Positions 1-9,051 are shown, counted from the first letter of the stretch. The stretch is 64,000 nucleotides of DNA from CAMDHY01 sp046156265 (GCF_046156265.1 NZ_JAWDIR010000047.1:62001-126000), one strand, 5' to 3'. The notes: generated by a model from the sequence alone, not told the origin. Translations and numbers: made by a program.

Positions 1-1
1 G

Positions 2-118
2 GCGGCGCTCGCCTACCTGAAGGCGCACCCGGACGTGGTGACGCCGTGGGTCGCCGGGGTCACAACCTTCGACGGCGGCGACGGCGCGGCGGCGGTGAAG
101 GCGGCAATCGGCGGCTGA
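2..118 (+). CDS. C-terminal end of an ABC substrate-binding protein (partial)
   Basis: Only the last 38 codons are inside the window, read in frame from base 2 and ending at TGA 116-118. The residues YLKAHPDVVTPW followed by GVTTFDG and an alanine-rich helix resemble the C-terminus of glycine betaine/choline (ProX/OpuAC-type) periplasmic binding proteins. This is a judgement from a short tail. The substrate cannot be decided here, and the rest of the operon lies upstream of the window. Confidence 0.45.
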   Translation, partial: AALAYLKAHPDVVTPWVAGVTTFDGGDGAAAVKAAIGG

Positions 119-166
119 GGCCATCCGCTCACCAGACCGGCGGGTTCGCCCGCCGACTCGGACGGA

Positions 167-1708
167 TCAGGAAGGCGGAGGGGTCACACCCGCCGCCTTC
201 GTCATCAGGGGCGGCTGCTTCTGCATCGCGGACAAGAGCGCGGCGGCCGCCAGCGCGACGGCGAGGCCGATGAGAAACTGCACGCTCTCGACGCCGATGT
301 AGCCGTTTCGGTCCGAGCCGGTGATCGCGGTCGACGCCGCCAGCACGATGTCGAGCAGGGCAAGGCCGATCTCGGTGCCGGCGACGGTGGCAATCACCAG
401 CCACGTTCCCGCGGCGACATGGTCGCGCGGGCCGATCGCGGCGAGCGCCAGCGTGAACAGGATCGGCGTCACCAGGCCGGACCCGAAGCCGACGATCGAG
501 CGCGTGAGGGTGACGTAGAAGAGATCGTCGAGCCACGGATAGGTGATGTAGCTCGCGAGCCCGACGGTGGTGATGGCGAGGCCGATGAGCAGGCCGGCGC
601 CCGCTGCCTTGCGCACCAGCATCAGGCCCGCGAGCGCCGTGCCGGCGATCTGGGCGAGGTTGCCGACGGCGGTGCGGTCGCCGAGGTCGATTGCCGACAT
701 CTTCGCGAGGTCGGCGAGCAGCAGCACCTCGAACTCCGCCGTCGTGGCGAACTGGAACAGGAACAGTACCAGTGTCGCCATCGCGAAGCTGCGCACGCGG
801 AAGGGCGTCACCGAGATGGCGGGCGCCGGCGAGGTGAGCAGGCCGTGCAGGGCATAGCCGCCCGCCACCAGCGTGACCGCGAGGGCGACGAGGCACGCCG
901 GGCCGAACCAGGATCGCAGGGTGCCGATCGTCGACCACAGCTCGAAGGCGATCAGCGCCATGACGATGAGGGCGATCTCGGTGCGGTCGGGCGCCGGCGC
1001 CGGCGTCGCCTCGCGCGGCGGGCGGCCGAGGCGACAGGCGACCATGGCGACGCTCGCGACGACGGCGAGGATCAGCGGCACGATCAGGGCGGCGCCCCAG
1101 CCGAGCGGGCCGATCAGCACGCCGGCGATCAGGCTGGCTGCGACGAACCCGGCCGGCTGGCCGGCGTTCCACAGGGACTGCAGGGTGTGCGTCGCCCGCG
1201 CGTTGCCCTCGGTGCCGCTGTTGAGCAAAATCTGCGTCACCGGCGCCAGCACCGCGACGGCGAAGCCTGCGGCGAGGCTGGCGAGCAGCAAAGCGGCGGT
1301 CGCCGCCGGGCCGGAGCGGACGCCGAGCGCCCCGGCAGCCATGCCGAGGGCGAGGATAACCACTGTCGCGACCGCCGAGGCGACGCCGATGCGGCCGGAG
1401 GTGAAGCGGTGCATCATCGCCGGCAGCAGGAAGACGGCGAGGAGGTTGCCCAGCACGACCGCCTCTAGGAGGATCGCCTGAACCTCGGCATTGAGCGTGA
1501 AGGCGGTGCCGATCGCCCCCTCGGCGACCAGCAGGCCGCCGAGGAGCGCGGTGCGCAGCGCCGGTCCGGTCACCACCAGCACCGACAGGGCGAGGCCGGG
1601 CGCGGCGTTGCCCGCGGGCGACGACGGGCCTGATGGGGAGAGGGAGGCGGCGGACGCCGCCGAGTCCGGCCGCGCCGGCGGGCTCGCCGACCTGGCCGGT
1701 CCGGTCAT
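167..1708 (-). CDS. MFS transporter, 14-span DHA2-like
   Basis: The 513-residue protein has about 14 hydrophobic segments separated by short charged loops, the usual size and pattern of the EmrB/QacA (DHA2) branch of the major facilitator superfamily. An MFS-like loop, MMHRFTSGRIGV, follows the second span, and the inner half of the protein is Ala/Gly/Leu rich. The first ~38 residues are a Pro/Ser/Ala-rich, probably cytoplasmic tail. The role is presumably proton-driven drug or metabolite efflux, with unknown substrate. No membrane-fusion protein (EmrA) gene is adjacent. It is transcribed toward the truncated binding-protein gene, and its upstream neighbour on the same strand ends 23 bases away, so the two could share a transcript. 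Confidence 0.8.
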   Translation of the reverse strand: MTGPARSASPPARPDSAASAASLSPSGPSSPAGNAAPGLALSVLVVTGPALRTALLGGLLVAEGAIGTAFTLNAEVQAILLEAVVLGNLLAVFLLPAMMHRFTSGRIGVASAVATVVILALGMAAGALGVRSGPAATAALLLASLAAGFAVAVLAPVTQILLNSGTEGNARATHTLQSLWNAGQPAGFVAASLIAGVLIGPLGWGAALIVPLILAVVASVAMVACRLGRPPREATPAPAPDRTEIALIVMALIAFELWSTIGTLRSWFGPACLVALAVTLVAGGYALHGLLTSPAPAISVTPFRVRSFAMATLVLFLFQFATTAEFEVLLLADLAKMSAIDLGDRTAVGNLAQIAGTALAGLMLVRKAAGAGLLIGLAITTVGLASYITYPWLDDLFYVTLTRSIVGFGSGLVTPILFTLALAAIGPRDHVAAGTWLVIATVAGTEIGLALLDIVLAASTAITGSDRNGYIGVESVQFLIGLAVALAAAALLSAMQKQPPLMTKAAGVTPPPS

Positions 1709-1730
1709 CGTGCCGTCCGCCGCGCGCGGG

Positions 1731-3170
1731 TCACTTCAGGTCGAGCACGATCTCGAACACCTCGTTCGATGCGACCGTCGCCCCGTTGTTCGGCTTCTCC
1801 GCGGCGATGCCGCCGAAGATCCAGCCGATGCGGGTCTTGCCCTTGCCCTTCTGCTTCTTGAGCTTCTTCAGGTCGACCATGCCATTGTCGGTCACAGGCA
1901 CATCGGGATCGAGGAACACCGCCGCCTCGGCGCCGAAGCGGTACTTGTCGACGTCGGGCCCCTTCACGCGGGGGAACTGCGTCAGCAAGTACTGCTTGTA
2001 CTTGCCGTTCGGCTTGCGGACGATCGCCGTCACGTCGTTGGTGAACGGGATCGAGGCGTCCTCTTTGAACTTGCCGGTCTTCTCGTTGTAGGTGACGTAG
2101 CTGATGCCGCCGAAGAACAGCGCGTGGCTCTCGCCACTGCTGGAATCGAAGATCGCGAGGTTGGCGGCGTTGTAGCCGTTCATCGCCTGCTTGAAGGTGC
2201 CGGACGCATCGGGGTCCGCCATCGTCGGGCGCCCCTTCGCGTCGATCTCCACCGGCACGGTGTAGACGCCGTTGGTCACGGTGAAGACGCCGGCATAGGC
2301 GGTGAGCGCCGGCTTCTCCTTTCCGCCGGAGGTGTCCATGAACGGCAGCATGTTGTAGTCGCGGCGGCGGTAGTCGGTGCGGTCGGGCTGCGAGGGGCTG
2401 CGCTTGACGTCGCGCACCTTCAGCACGTTGCCGTCGTCGACGACCTCGAAGCTGCGCACCTGGCCGGTGTAGACCTGCTTGACGCTGTCCGGGTCGCCGT
2501 AGCCGCCCTTGAAGTTCTGGCCGAAGGCGAGGATGAAGCGCCCGTCGATGACGGCCAGCTGACCGCCGGTGACGCGCAGGAGACTGTCGCGCACCTGGCG
2601 GATGATCTTCTCCAGCCCCTTGTTGGAATCGCGCTTCACCCAGTCGACGAGCTTCTTCACGTCGAAGGCCGTCATCACCGCCTGGGTGCGGAAATCCTCC
2701 ACCTTCTTCGAATAGCCGTAGCCGCCGATGACGTAGAGCGTGTCGCCGACCTGCACGCTCTCGGTGGCGGTGGTCGACAGTTCGTCGATCTGGTTCTGGT
2801 TGAGCTGCGAATCGTCGAGGCGGCGCGACCACACCTTCCACTTCTGCGGGTCGATCACCCAGATCTTGCGGTTCTGGTCGCTCGGTGGGAAGTTCTTCAG
2901 CGGGTCGTTGGTGAAGTCGTGCAGGCCGTTGGTGCGGCCGCCGATCAGGATCCACAGGCCGTTGTGGGTCGCCGTGGCGAAGCTCTGCAGGGTCGGCAGC
3001 TTGCCGTCGGTGTTCACGCGCTCGAGCGTCACCGCATAGGGCAGGGCGCTCGTGTCGAGGGAGACGTTCGACACCGTCGGCGTCTGGTTGTCCGCGTACG
3101 CGGCGATCGGGGCGCCCACCAACGCAAGGGTGAGGCAGAGCGCCGTTCCGAGCCGGCTCCAGTGTCGCAT
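1731..3170 (-). CDS. exported kelch/beta-propeller-like protein of unknown function
   Basis: The ATG at 3168-3170 is chosen because it has a GGGAG ribosome site 7-8 bases upstream and begins a clear signal peptide (MRHWSRLGTALCLTLALVG, cut near AYA). A longer in-frame reading upstream lacks such features. The mature part (about 450 residues) repeats short blocks of the form LWILIGGRT, LYVIGGYGY, LFFGGISYV and GWIFGGI, spaced as in kelch-type beta-propeller blades. The last ~45 residues include a lysine-rich stretch (LKKLKKQKGKGKTR). No catalytic motif is visible. It is probably a periplasmic or secreted repeat protein. The strand and 22-base spacing would allow co-transcription with the MFS gene downstream. 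Confidence 0.6.
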   Translation of the reverse strand: MRHWSRLGTALCLTLALVGAPIAAYADNQTPTVSNVSLDTSALPYAVTLERVNTDGKLPTLQSFATATHNGLWILIGGRTNGLHDFTNDPLKNFPPSDQNRKIWVIDPQKWKVWSRRLDDSQLNQNQIDELSTTATESVQVGDTLYVIGGYGYSKKVEDFRTQAVMTAFDVKKLVDWVKRDSNKGLEKIIRQVRDSLLRVTGGQLAVIDGRFILAFGQNFKGGYGDPDSVKQVYTGQVRSFEVVDDGNVLKVRDVKRSPSQPDRTDYRRRDYNMLPFMDTSGGKEKPALTAYAGVFTVTNGVYTVPVEIDAKGRPTMADPDASGTFKQAMNGYNAANLAIFDSSSGESHALFFGGISYVTYNEKTGKFKEDASIPFTNDVTAIVRKPNGKYKQYLLTQFPRVKGPDVDKYRFGAEAAVFLDPDVPVTDNGMVDLKKLKKQKGKGKTRIGWIFGGIAAEKPNNGATVASNEVFEIVLDLK

Positions 3171-3366
3171 GTCGATTCTCCCAATGGCTTCTTCCGGCCG
3201 CCCCCGCCGCCTCGATACGATGCGCCGCCGCGCGGCGGCAAGCCACCGTTGCACTCTGCAAGCGCAATCCTCCACTTGGACTTGGCCCTACCAGTTGCTC
3301 TAAGGTGAGCCCGATGGGCGCGGCCCGAGGCAGCCGTGGCCGACGCCGGGGGAGAACGCGAGAGCA

Positions 3367-3855
3367 ATGCGGCGATCCGCAACGAACGACGAGCCGCCCG
3401 TCCGTCACTCCGGGCCCGACCGCCGTGCCGTGCTGGTCGCACTGGCCGGGGTCGCGAGCCTTCCCGCTTTCCCAGCGGTGGCAGCTCAGGACTGGTCAGT
3501 TGCCGTGCAGATCCTCGCCGGCACCGGGATGCGCGATCCGACGCTGCTCGAACTCGCACTCACGGCCCTCTCGCGGGATGCCGGCGCCGACGTTTTAGCG
3601 CGCCTGCACCGGGCGGTGCTCGCCCGCGACGCCGACGACATCGTCCGCCCGTTCGAGGACGCCGCGGTCGAGGCCGCCGCCCGCAGCCTCGTCGCGATGC
3701 TCTACACCGGCGAGATCGCCGACGCCGACGACGGTACCGTCACGGCGATCGGCTTCCACCAGGCGCTCGCCTGGGAGGTGCTGGCCTTCACCAAGGCGCC
3801 GAGCGTCTGCGGCCCCGGTTTCGGCTGGTGGGCCGACGCACCCGAGGGCGCGTGA
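3367..3855 (+). CDS. small Tat-exported subunit of a sorbitol/fructose-type FAD dehydrogenase
   Basis: This 162-residue protein starts with an RR-containing export signal (DRRAVLVALAG, followed by ASLPAFPAVAA) and matches the small subunit (FAD-SLDH family) that accompanies membrane-bound, FAD-dependent sugar and alcohol dehydrogenases. In that family the small subunit is needed for maturation and Tat co-export of the GMC catalytic subunit. The C-terminus has the aromatic FGWWAD motif seen in the family. Its stop (3853-3855) overlaps a GTG (3852) and sits just before the ATG (3858) of the GMC gene, so the two are translationally linked. The substrate is not predictable from sequence. Confidence 0.8.
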   Translation: MRRSATNDEPPVRHSGPDRRAVLVALAGVASLPAFPAVAAQDWSVAVQILAGTGMRDPTLLELALTALSRDAGADVLARLHRAVLARDADDIVRPFEDAAVEAAARSLVAMLYTGEIADADDGTVTAIGFHQALAWEVLAFTKAPSVCGPGFGWWADAPEGA

Positions 3856-3857
3856 CG

Positions 3858-5501
3858 ATGGCGCAGGGGGCGGGTGATCGGGTGGCGGGGGACATGGAAG
3901 CCGACGTCGTCATCGTCGGGGCCGGCATCGGCGGCGGGCACGCCGCCTTCCGGCTGGCCGGAGCGGGGGTGTCGGTGCTCGTCCTCGAGGCGGGCCCGCG
4001 GCTCACCCGCACTGAAGCGGTCGAGACCTTCGTGAAGAGCCTCGGCAAGGGCCCGAACGCCCCTTATACGCCGCCACCCTACGCGCCGTTCCCGACCGAC
4101 GAGGACCCTAACGCCTTCTACGTGCAGGCGGGGCCGGACCAGTTTGTCGGCTCCTATGCGCGCCAACTCGGCGGCACCACCTGGCACTGGACCGGCTTCG
4201 GCGACCGCCTGCGCCCGGCCGACTTCCGGATGCGGACGGACTACGGCGTCGCCGAGGACTGGCCGATCGCCTACGAGGACCTCGTCCCCTACTACGAGGA
4301 AGTCGAGAAGATGTGGGGCGTCGCCGGCGACCCGTCCTACGACTGGGGCTCGCCGCGCACGACGCCCTATCCGCTGCCGCCGATCCCGCCGACCTACATG
4401 GACCGCCAGGTCGACACCGTGCTCGCGCGATTCGGCCTGTCCTCCCGGCCGTTCTCGCACGCCCGCAACTCGATCTTCTACGACGGGCGCCCGCCCTGCT
4501 GCGGCAACAACACCTGCGTGCCGATCTGCCCGATCCAGGCGAAGTACGACGGCTCGGTGCACGTCCTGAAGGCGGAGGCGCTCGGCGCCCGTGTCGAGGT
4601 ACAGGCGCTCGCCACGCGCCTCCTGCTCGCCGCCGACCGGACGATCGCCGGCGTGCGAGTGCGCCGGCCGGACGGGTCGGAGTTCACGGCACGGGGCAAG
4701 TCCTACCTCGTCGCCTGCCACGCCATCGAGACGCCAAGGCTGCTGCTGCACTCGCGCGGCGAGGACGCGCCGGAGGGTGTGGCGAACTCGAGCGGCGCGG
4801 TCGGGCGCTATCTGCTCAGCCAGCTGAACCAGGACGTCTGGGGCCTGACGAAGGACCCGGTTTATCCCTACCGCGGGCCGCAGCAGACCTCCGGCATCAT
4901 CGAGTGGCGCGACGGGCCCTTCCGCTCCGAGCGGGCGGCGGTCGGCTGCTCGTTCATGAACGACGGCTGGTCGGGCAACACGGACGCCGTCGACCGCGCC
5001 CGCGAGCTCGCCAAGGATGGCGTCCGCGGCCACGCGATGATCGGCACGCTGCGCCACGAGATCGCCCGCCACCTCAGGCTCAATTCGTCGGCCGAGACGC
5101 TGCCCGACGCCAACAATCGCGTCGAGCTCGCCTGGGACCAGCCGGACAGCGCCGGCATCCCGCGCCCGAAGATCACCTTCCGCGTCGACGACTACACGAA
5201 GGCCGGTATCGACCACGCCCGCGAGGCGACGCTGAAGATCTTCGAGGCGCTCGGCGCCACCGGCGTGAAGACGAACACGCCGTACCTGTCGAGCGCCATC
5301 ATCTGTGGCACGACGCGGATGGGCAGCGATCCGAAGACCTCGGTGGTCGGGCCGGACCTGCGCACCCACGACCATCCGAACCTGTTCATCGTCGGCCCGA
5401 GCACGCACGTGACGGCGCCGGTGAACGCGCCGACCTTGACGGTCGGCGCCAACGCGCTGCGGGCGGCGGATCGGATCATGGCCGATCTCGGCGGGAAATG
5501 A
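3858..5501 (+). CDS. GMC-family FAD dehydrogenase, catalytic subunit
   Basis: The 547-residue protein carries an N-terminal FAD-binding Rossmann motif (GAGIGGG, about residues 21-27), the GGTTWHWTG flavin-site segment, and the C-terminal GMC region with CGTTRMG, GPSTHVTAPVNAPT and the active-site His/Asn pair. The cysteine-bearing segment CCGNNTCVPICP near residue 215 is typical of gluconate/fructose/sorbitol dehydrogenase large subunits and may hold a 3Fe-4S cluster, as shown for fructose dehydrogenase. It presumably oxidises a sugar or alcohol in the periplasm and passes electrons to a cytochrome. The start is ATG 3858; GTG 3852 overlaps the previous stop and is possible. Its stop overlaps the next ATG by four bases (ATGA). 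Confidence 0.85.
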   Translation: MAQGAGDRVAGDMEADVVIVGAGIGGGHAAFRLAGAGVSVLVLEAGPRLTRTEAVETFVKSLGKGPNAPYTPPPYAPFPTDEDPNAFYVQAGPDQFVGSYARQLGGTTWHWTGFGDRLRPADFRMRTDYGVAEDWPIAYEDLVPYYEEVEKMWGVAGDPSYDWGSPRTTPYPLPPIPPTYMDRQVDTVLARFGLSSRPFSHARNSIFYDGRPPCCGNNTCVPICPIQAKYDGSVHVLKAEALGARVEVQALATRLLLAADRTIAGVRVRRPDGSEFTARGKSYLVACHAIETPRLLLHSRGEDAPEGVANSSGAVGRYLLSQLNQDVWGLTKDPVYPYRGPQQTSGIIEWRDGPFRSERAAVGCSFMNDGWSGNTDAVDRARELAKDGVRGHAMIGTLRHEIARHLRLNSSAETLPDANNRVELAWDQPDSAGIPRPKITFRVDDYTKAGIDHAREATLKIFEALGATGVKTNTPYLSSAIICGTTRMGSDPKTSVVGPDLRTHDHPNLFIVGPSTHVTAPVNAPTLTVGANALRAADRIMADLGGK

Positions 5502-6994
5502 GAGGTCGCGTGGCGAGAGGGACGATCGGCGTATGGGTGGCAGCGGCGGTGGTGGCCGCGGCCGCTGCACTCGGTTCGGTTGCGCTGCCGGAGCGCGGCG
5601 AGGCGTTGCCGGACGCGGCGATCCCCCTGTCGCCGACGATCCCCGCCGACGTCGATCCCGGCATCCGCGCCCGGTTGCTCGCCGAGGGCGACCTCGTGCT
5701 GGCGCATCGCCTGTTCGAGCGCCAGCAGTGGGCGGCGTTCATCGCGCTCAACTGGCCGGTGGACGGGGAGGGCAGGCCGCGACCCGCGATCGGCGACGCC
5801 GGCGCACCGCAGTGGTCGACCTGGATGGAGGTCTACCAGATCTTCAAGCCCGACGGGGCAGCCCCCGACGCCTGGAGCGCGAAGACCCGCTCGCTGCCGC
5901 TCGCCGACCGCGTGCAGGGCCCGGTGCTGGAGGACGGCGATGCGGCCGAGGCGCCGCCGATCGACAGCGGCGACGCGCGCATCCTCCACAACCTCTCCTC
6001 CACCCAGCGCCTCACGGTCGCCGACGAGGTCGACCAGGCCTTCTCGTTCGCCGTCTTCGACCAGAACGGCAATCCGGCGCACTACGAGATGCTGGTGAAC
6101 GAGGTCGAGTACCGCTTCATCGTCGACAACGAGCTCTTCCACGCCGGCGGGCTCGCCGACTACGTGCGCCGCAACGGCAAGCTCACCTTCCCGGCCGGCC
6201 GCTACGAGGGCAACCGCCTCGGCGCCATCGAGCTGAAGCTCGCCTGGCGCATCCTCGATCCGGCCACCGATGATTTCTCCCGCTACCTGACGCAGCCCGC
6301 CTATGTGGCGGGAGGGGCGGCCGCCGGCGGCGCCGCCACCTGGGTACCGGTGACAGCCGGCCTCGTCGGCTTCCACATCGCCCAGAAGACCGAGACCTCG
6401 CCGCAGTGGATCTGGTCGACCTTCGAACACGTCGACAATGTCGCCGTCGATCGCCTGCAGCCGGTGAAGACGGCCGATGGGCGCTCGGTGCGCCTGCGTC
6501 CGAGCTTCAACGATCCCGACTGCGAGTGGTGCCCGGTGAACGTCGGTGCGCCGCTGGGCGCGGACGGCAAGCGCCGCACCCAGGTGACGCGCCTCACCCC
6601 GATCCCGAAAGAGACGCAGGCCCTCAATGCCCGGGTCCAGGCCTCGCTGGCGGATGCGGGCTCGGTGCTGCGCTTCTACGAGATGGTCGGCACGCAGTGG
6701 CCGACCGATCCAGCCGCCCCGCCGGAGAGCGGCGCTGCCTTCCCGGGCGCCGTCGCCAACATGGCGGGTGGCAAGCCGATGCCGGTCTATCTCGCCAACG
6801 CCGTGATGGAGACCTTCGGCCAGATTGGCAACGCCCCGGCCGACCGGCAGCAGCGGGCGACCTCGACGAGCGACCGGCTCGTCTTCGGCAACGGCAGCTG
6901 CATGGGCTGCCACTTTTCCTCGCCCTACGACTTCTCGTGGATCATGACGAAGGCGCAGCCCAGGCCGAACGCCGGTGGCGAGGCGTCGCAGTGA
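5498..6994 (+). CDS. mono-haem c-type protein coupled to the GMC dehydrogenase
   Basis: The 498-residue protein starts with a signal-anchor (about residues 8-30) and contains one haem-c motif, CMGCH, at residues 468-472 near its C-terminus. The preceding ~430 residues do not look like the tri-haem cytochrome normally partnered with sorbitol/fructose dehydrogenases. They contain conserved-looking blocks such as YRFIVDNELFHAGGL, FHIAQKTETSPQW and FNDPDCEWCPVN. The ATGA overlap with the GMC gene makes a shared mRNA and stoichiometric expression very likely. I infer that it is the electron acceptor or a membrane anchor of the dehydrogenase. Its fold is not recognised. Confidence 0.65.
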   Translation: MRGRVARGTIGVWVAAAVVAAAAALGSVALPERGEALPDAAIPLSPTIPADVDPGIRARLLAEGDLVLAHRLFERQQWAAFIALNWPVDGEGRPRPAIGDAGAPQWSTWMEVYQIFKPDGAAPDAWSAKTRSLPLADRVQGPVLEDGDAAEAPPIDSGDARILHNLSSTQRLTVADEVDQAFSFAVFDQNGNPAHYEMLVNEVEYRFIVDNELFHAGGLADYVRRNGKLTFPAGRYEGNRLGAIELKLAWRILDPATDDFSRYLTQPAYVAGGAAAGGAATWVPVTAGLVGFHIAQKTETSPQWIWSTFEHVDNVAVDRLQPVKTADGRSVRLRPSFNDPDCEWCPVNVGAPLGADGKRRTQVTRLTPIPKETQALNARVQASLADAGSVLRFYEMVGTQWPTDPAAPPESGAAFPGAVANMAGGKPMPVYLANAVMETFGQIGNAPADRQQRATSTSDRLVFGNGSCMGCHFSSPYDFSWIMTKAQPRPNAGGEASQ

Positions 6995-7041
6995 GCGGCG
7001 TCGCAGTGATCGGCGTGACCGTGAGCGGCGCGCGCGCGAGA

Positions 7042-7425
7042 TCAGTCGGGCCGCGGCAGGTCCGCATAGTAGGCGGCGAGATCGGCGATGTCGGTGTCGG
7101 ACAGGGCCTGCGCCACCGTGTACATCATGCCGGCCTGATCGCCGCGGCGTTCGCCGGAGCGGTAGAGCCGCAGCGCGTATTCGAGATAGAGCCGGTTCTG
7201 GCCGGCGAGGTTCGGATAGGTCGGCACCGGCGACAGGCCGAGCGGGCCATGGCAGGAGGCGCAGATCGCCGATTTCGCCAGACCCGCGGCGGCATCGCCG
7301 GCGTGAGCGGGCGCGGCGAGGCCGAAAGCCGCGAGCCCGAGGGCGGCGCAGGCGGAGAGGAGCGTCGGGAGCGCGCCGGCCCGGTCGGGCATGCGGGTCG
7401 CACGGGTCCGGTTCGTCGGGCTCAT
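7042..7425 (-). CDS. small periplasmic class I cytochrome c
   Basis: ATG 7423-7425 is preferred over an upstream in-frame start because an AGGGGAG ribosome site lies about 10 bases ahead and a signal peptide follows (LLSACAALGLAAFGLAAPAHA). The mature domain is about 85 residues with CASCH at residues 55-59 and a probable axial Met in GMMYTV, as in cytochrome c553/c4-type domains. It is convergent with the dehydrogenase operon and could be its soluble electron acceptor, carrying electrons to a terminal oxidase. That functional link is inference from proximity. Confidence 0.8.
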   Translation of the reverse strand: MSPTNRTRATRMPDRAGALPTLLSACAALGLAAFGLAAPAHAGDAAAGLAKSAICASCHGPLGLSPVPTYPNLAGQNRLYLEYALRLYRSGERRGDQAGMMYTVAQALSDTDIADLAAYYADLPRPD

Positions 7426-7557
7426 CGGCGGTCTGCTCCCCTGTCGCCGGCCGATGGCGACGGTCTCGACACGTCCGCCTCGCCTTTCCAGATTGTTTAG
7501 CCGTTCCAGGCTGCCGCGCAAACCGCCGACAGGCGAAGCAACACGGGGAAGACGTCC

Positions 7558-8277
7558 ATGTCAGTGAGGAAGACGTTCGCTGCCGCCGCCATTGCCGCGG
7601 CGCTTGCCCTGATGGCGCCGTCGTCCCAGGCCGCGGACGACGATCTCATTTACTTCCTGACCCCGGAAAGCGAGCGCCTGTTCGAAACGGCGAGCGAAAC
7701 GGGCGACTTCTACCCGCTGATCGCCCGCTTCGTGTCGGAGACGCGGCAGACCTTCTGCGGCATCGCCTCCTCGGTGATGGTGCTGAACGCGCTCGAGATC
7801 ACGCCGCCAGTGGCGCCGCAGTGGTATCCGAGCGCCTATTGGGACGAGAGCAACGTCTTCACGCTGCCGGTTCTGGAGAAGGTGGCGTCGGTCCAGCAGG
7901 TCGAGGGGGGCGGCATCACGCTCGACCAGCTCGAGGTGCTGCTGGAGACCAACGGCGCCACGGTCGACCGCGTGTTCGCCGGGGACACCGACCTCGACGC
8001 CTTCCGCAAGGCGGCGATTGCCGCCCTTGAAGACCCCAACGCCTATCTCGTCGTCAACGTCAGCCGGGCCGTGCTGGGCCAGGGCGGCGTCGACGGCGGC
8101 GGCCACATCTCGCCGGTCGCCGCCTACAACGCCGAACAGGACCGCTTCCTGTTCCTCGACGTCGCCCGCTACAAGTACCTGCCGAGCTGGATCACCGCCG
8201 AGCGCCTCTATGCGGCGATGAACACCATCGACACGACGTCGAAGAAGACGCGCGGCTACGTGGTGGTGCGGAAGTAG
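7558..8277 (+). CDS. exported phytochelatin-synthase-like cysteine peptidase
   Basis: The 239-residue protein has a signal peptide (to about residue 25) and the papain-like catalytic triad of the phytochelatin synthase family. The nucleophile is Cys67 in TFCGIASSV, the histidine is His183 in GGGHISPV, and the aspartate is Asp201 in FLFLDVARYKYLP. It corresponds to the N-terminal catalytic domain only, as in other bacterial homologues. Those mainly hydrolyse glutathione to gamma-Glu-Cys plus glycine and make little phytochelatin. The export signal points to action in the periplasm. ATG 7558 follows a GGGGAAG ribosome site. No metal regulator is adjacent, so a role in metal tolerance is not demonstrated. 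Confidence 0.85.
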   Translation: MSVRKTFAAAAIAAALALMAPSSQAADDDLIYFLTPESERLFETASETGDFYPLIARFVSETRQTFCGIASSVMVLNALEITPPVAPQWYPSAYWDESNVFTLPVLEKVASVQQVEGGGITLDQLEVLLETNGATVDRVFAGDTDLDAFRKAAIAALEDPNAYLVVNVSRAVLGQGGVDGGGHISPVAAYNAEQDRFLFLDVARYKYLPSWITAERLYAAMNTIDTTSKKTRGYVVVRK

Positions 8278-8282
8278 GGCGG

Positions 8283-8301
8283 GGGCGGCTTCGCGCCGCC
8301 C
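8283..8301. terminator. GC stem-loop between convergent genes
   Basis: A perfect 7-bp stem (GGGCGGC / GCCGCCC) closes a TTCGC loop in the 30-base gap between two converging stop codons. There is no U-tract, so it would be a weak or Rho-assisted terminator. It could serve both strands. Confidence 0.4.
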
Positions 8302-8307
8302 GCGGCC

Positions 8308-9051
8308 TCAGACCATGTCGGAGCCGACGACCACGACCCGCGTCTCCAGCGGCGTGCGGGCGTAAAGGTCCATGACGTCCTGGTTGATCATGCGGATGCA
8401 GCCGGAGGAGACGCTCTGGCCGATCGACCACGGCTCCGTCGTACCGTGGATGCGGTAGAGCGTGTCGACGTCGCCCTGCCAGAGATAGAGCGCGCGAACG
8501 CCGAGCGGGTTGTTCTGGCCGCCGGCCATGCCGATGCCGCTCTGCAGCTCGGTCAGCTGCGGCAGCAGGTCCGGGCGCCGCTCGATCATCTCCTTCGGCG
8601 GATACCAGTCCGGCCACTCGCGCTTGAACTTGATCACCGCCTCGCCCGACCAGGCGAACCCCTGCTTGCCGACCCCGACGCCGTAGCGGATCGCCATGCC
8701 GTTGTCCTGCACGAGGTAGAGGTAGTGCGCCTGCGGATCGACGACGATCGTGCCGGCGGGCTCGCCGGTCGTGTTCGGCACCACGGTCCGCATGAATTCC
8801 GGCTTGAGGTGGCTGTTCTTGATCGCCGGCACCGGGAAGGGCTCGGTGTCGATGGCGGCGTACATCAGGTTCGGGGGCGGTAGCTGCAGGGCGCTGTAGA
8901 GCGGCGGCGGCGGGCCATCCGTCGGAGCGTAGCTCGCGACGACGACCGGCGTCTGCTGCTGGGCCGTGGTGGTGGTGCAGGCCGACAGGCCGAGACCGGC
9001 CGCCGCACTGGCGGTGATGGTGAGAAAGGCACGACGGTTGATGTCCGGCAT
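8308..9051 (-). CDS. L,D-transpeptidase (YkuD domain)
   Basis: The 247-residue protein begins with an RR-type export signal (NRRAFLTITASAAAGLGLSAC) that ends in a lipobox-like LSAC, so it is probably a lipoprotein. The YkuD catalytic signature is complete: HGTTEPW about 17 residues before SSGCIRM, with the nucleophile Cys218. Such enzymes make 3-3 cross-links in peptidoglycan or attach proteins to it, acting in the periplasm. It lies back to back with a lytic transglycosylase gene, so cell-wall synthesis and turnover genes are adjacent. No carbohydrate-binding or LysM domain is seen. Confidence 0.88.
   Translation of the reverse strand: MPDINRRAFLTITASAAAGLGLSACTTTTAQQQTPVVVASYAPTDGPPPPLYSALQLPPPNLMYAAIDTEPFPVPAIKNSHLKPEFMRTVVPNTTGEPAGTIVVDPQAHYLYLVQDNGMAIRYGVGVGKQGFAWSGEAVIKFKREWPDWYPPKEMIERRPDLLPQLTELQSGIGMAGGQNNPLGVRALYLWQGDVDTLYRIHGTTEPWSIGQSVSSGCIRMINQDVMDLYARTPLETRVVVVGSDMV

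Noticed and set aside
419..1468. A 349-codon plus-strand frame opposite the MFS gene
   Set aside because: Same signature of an antisense shadow: highly charged, no start signal, no recognisable domain.
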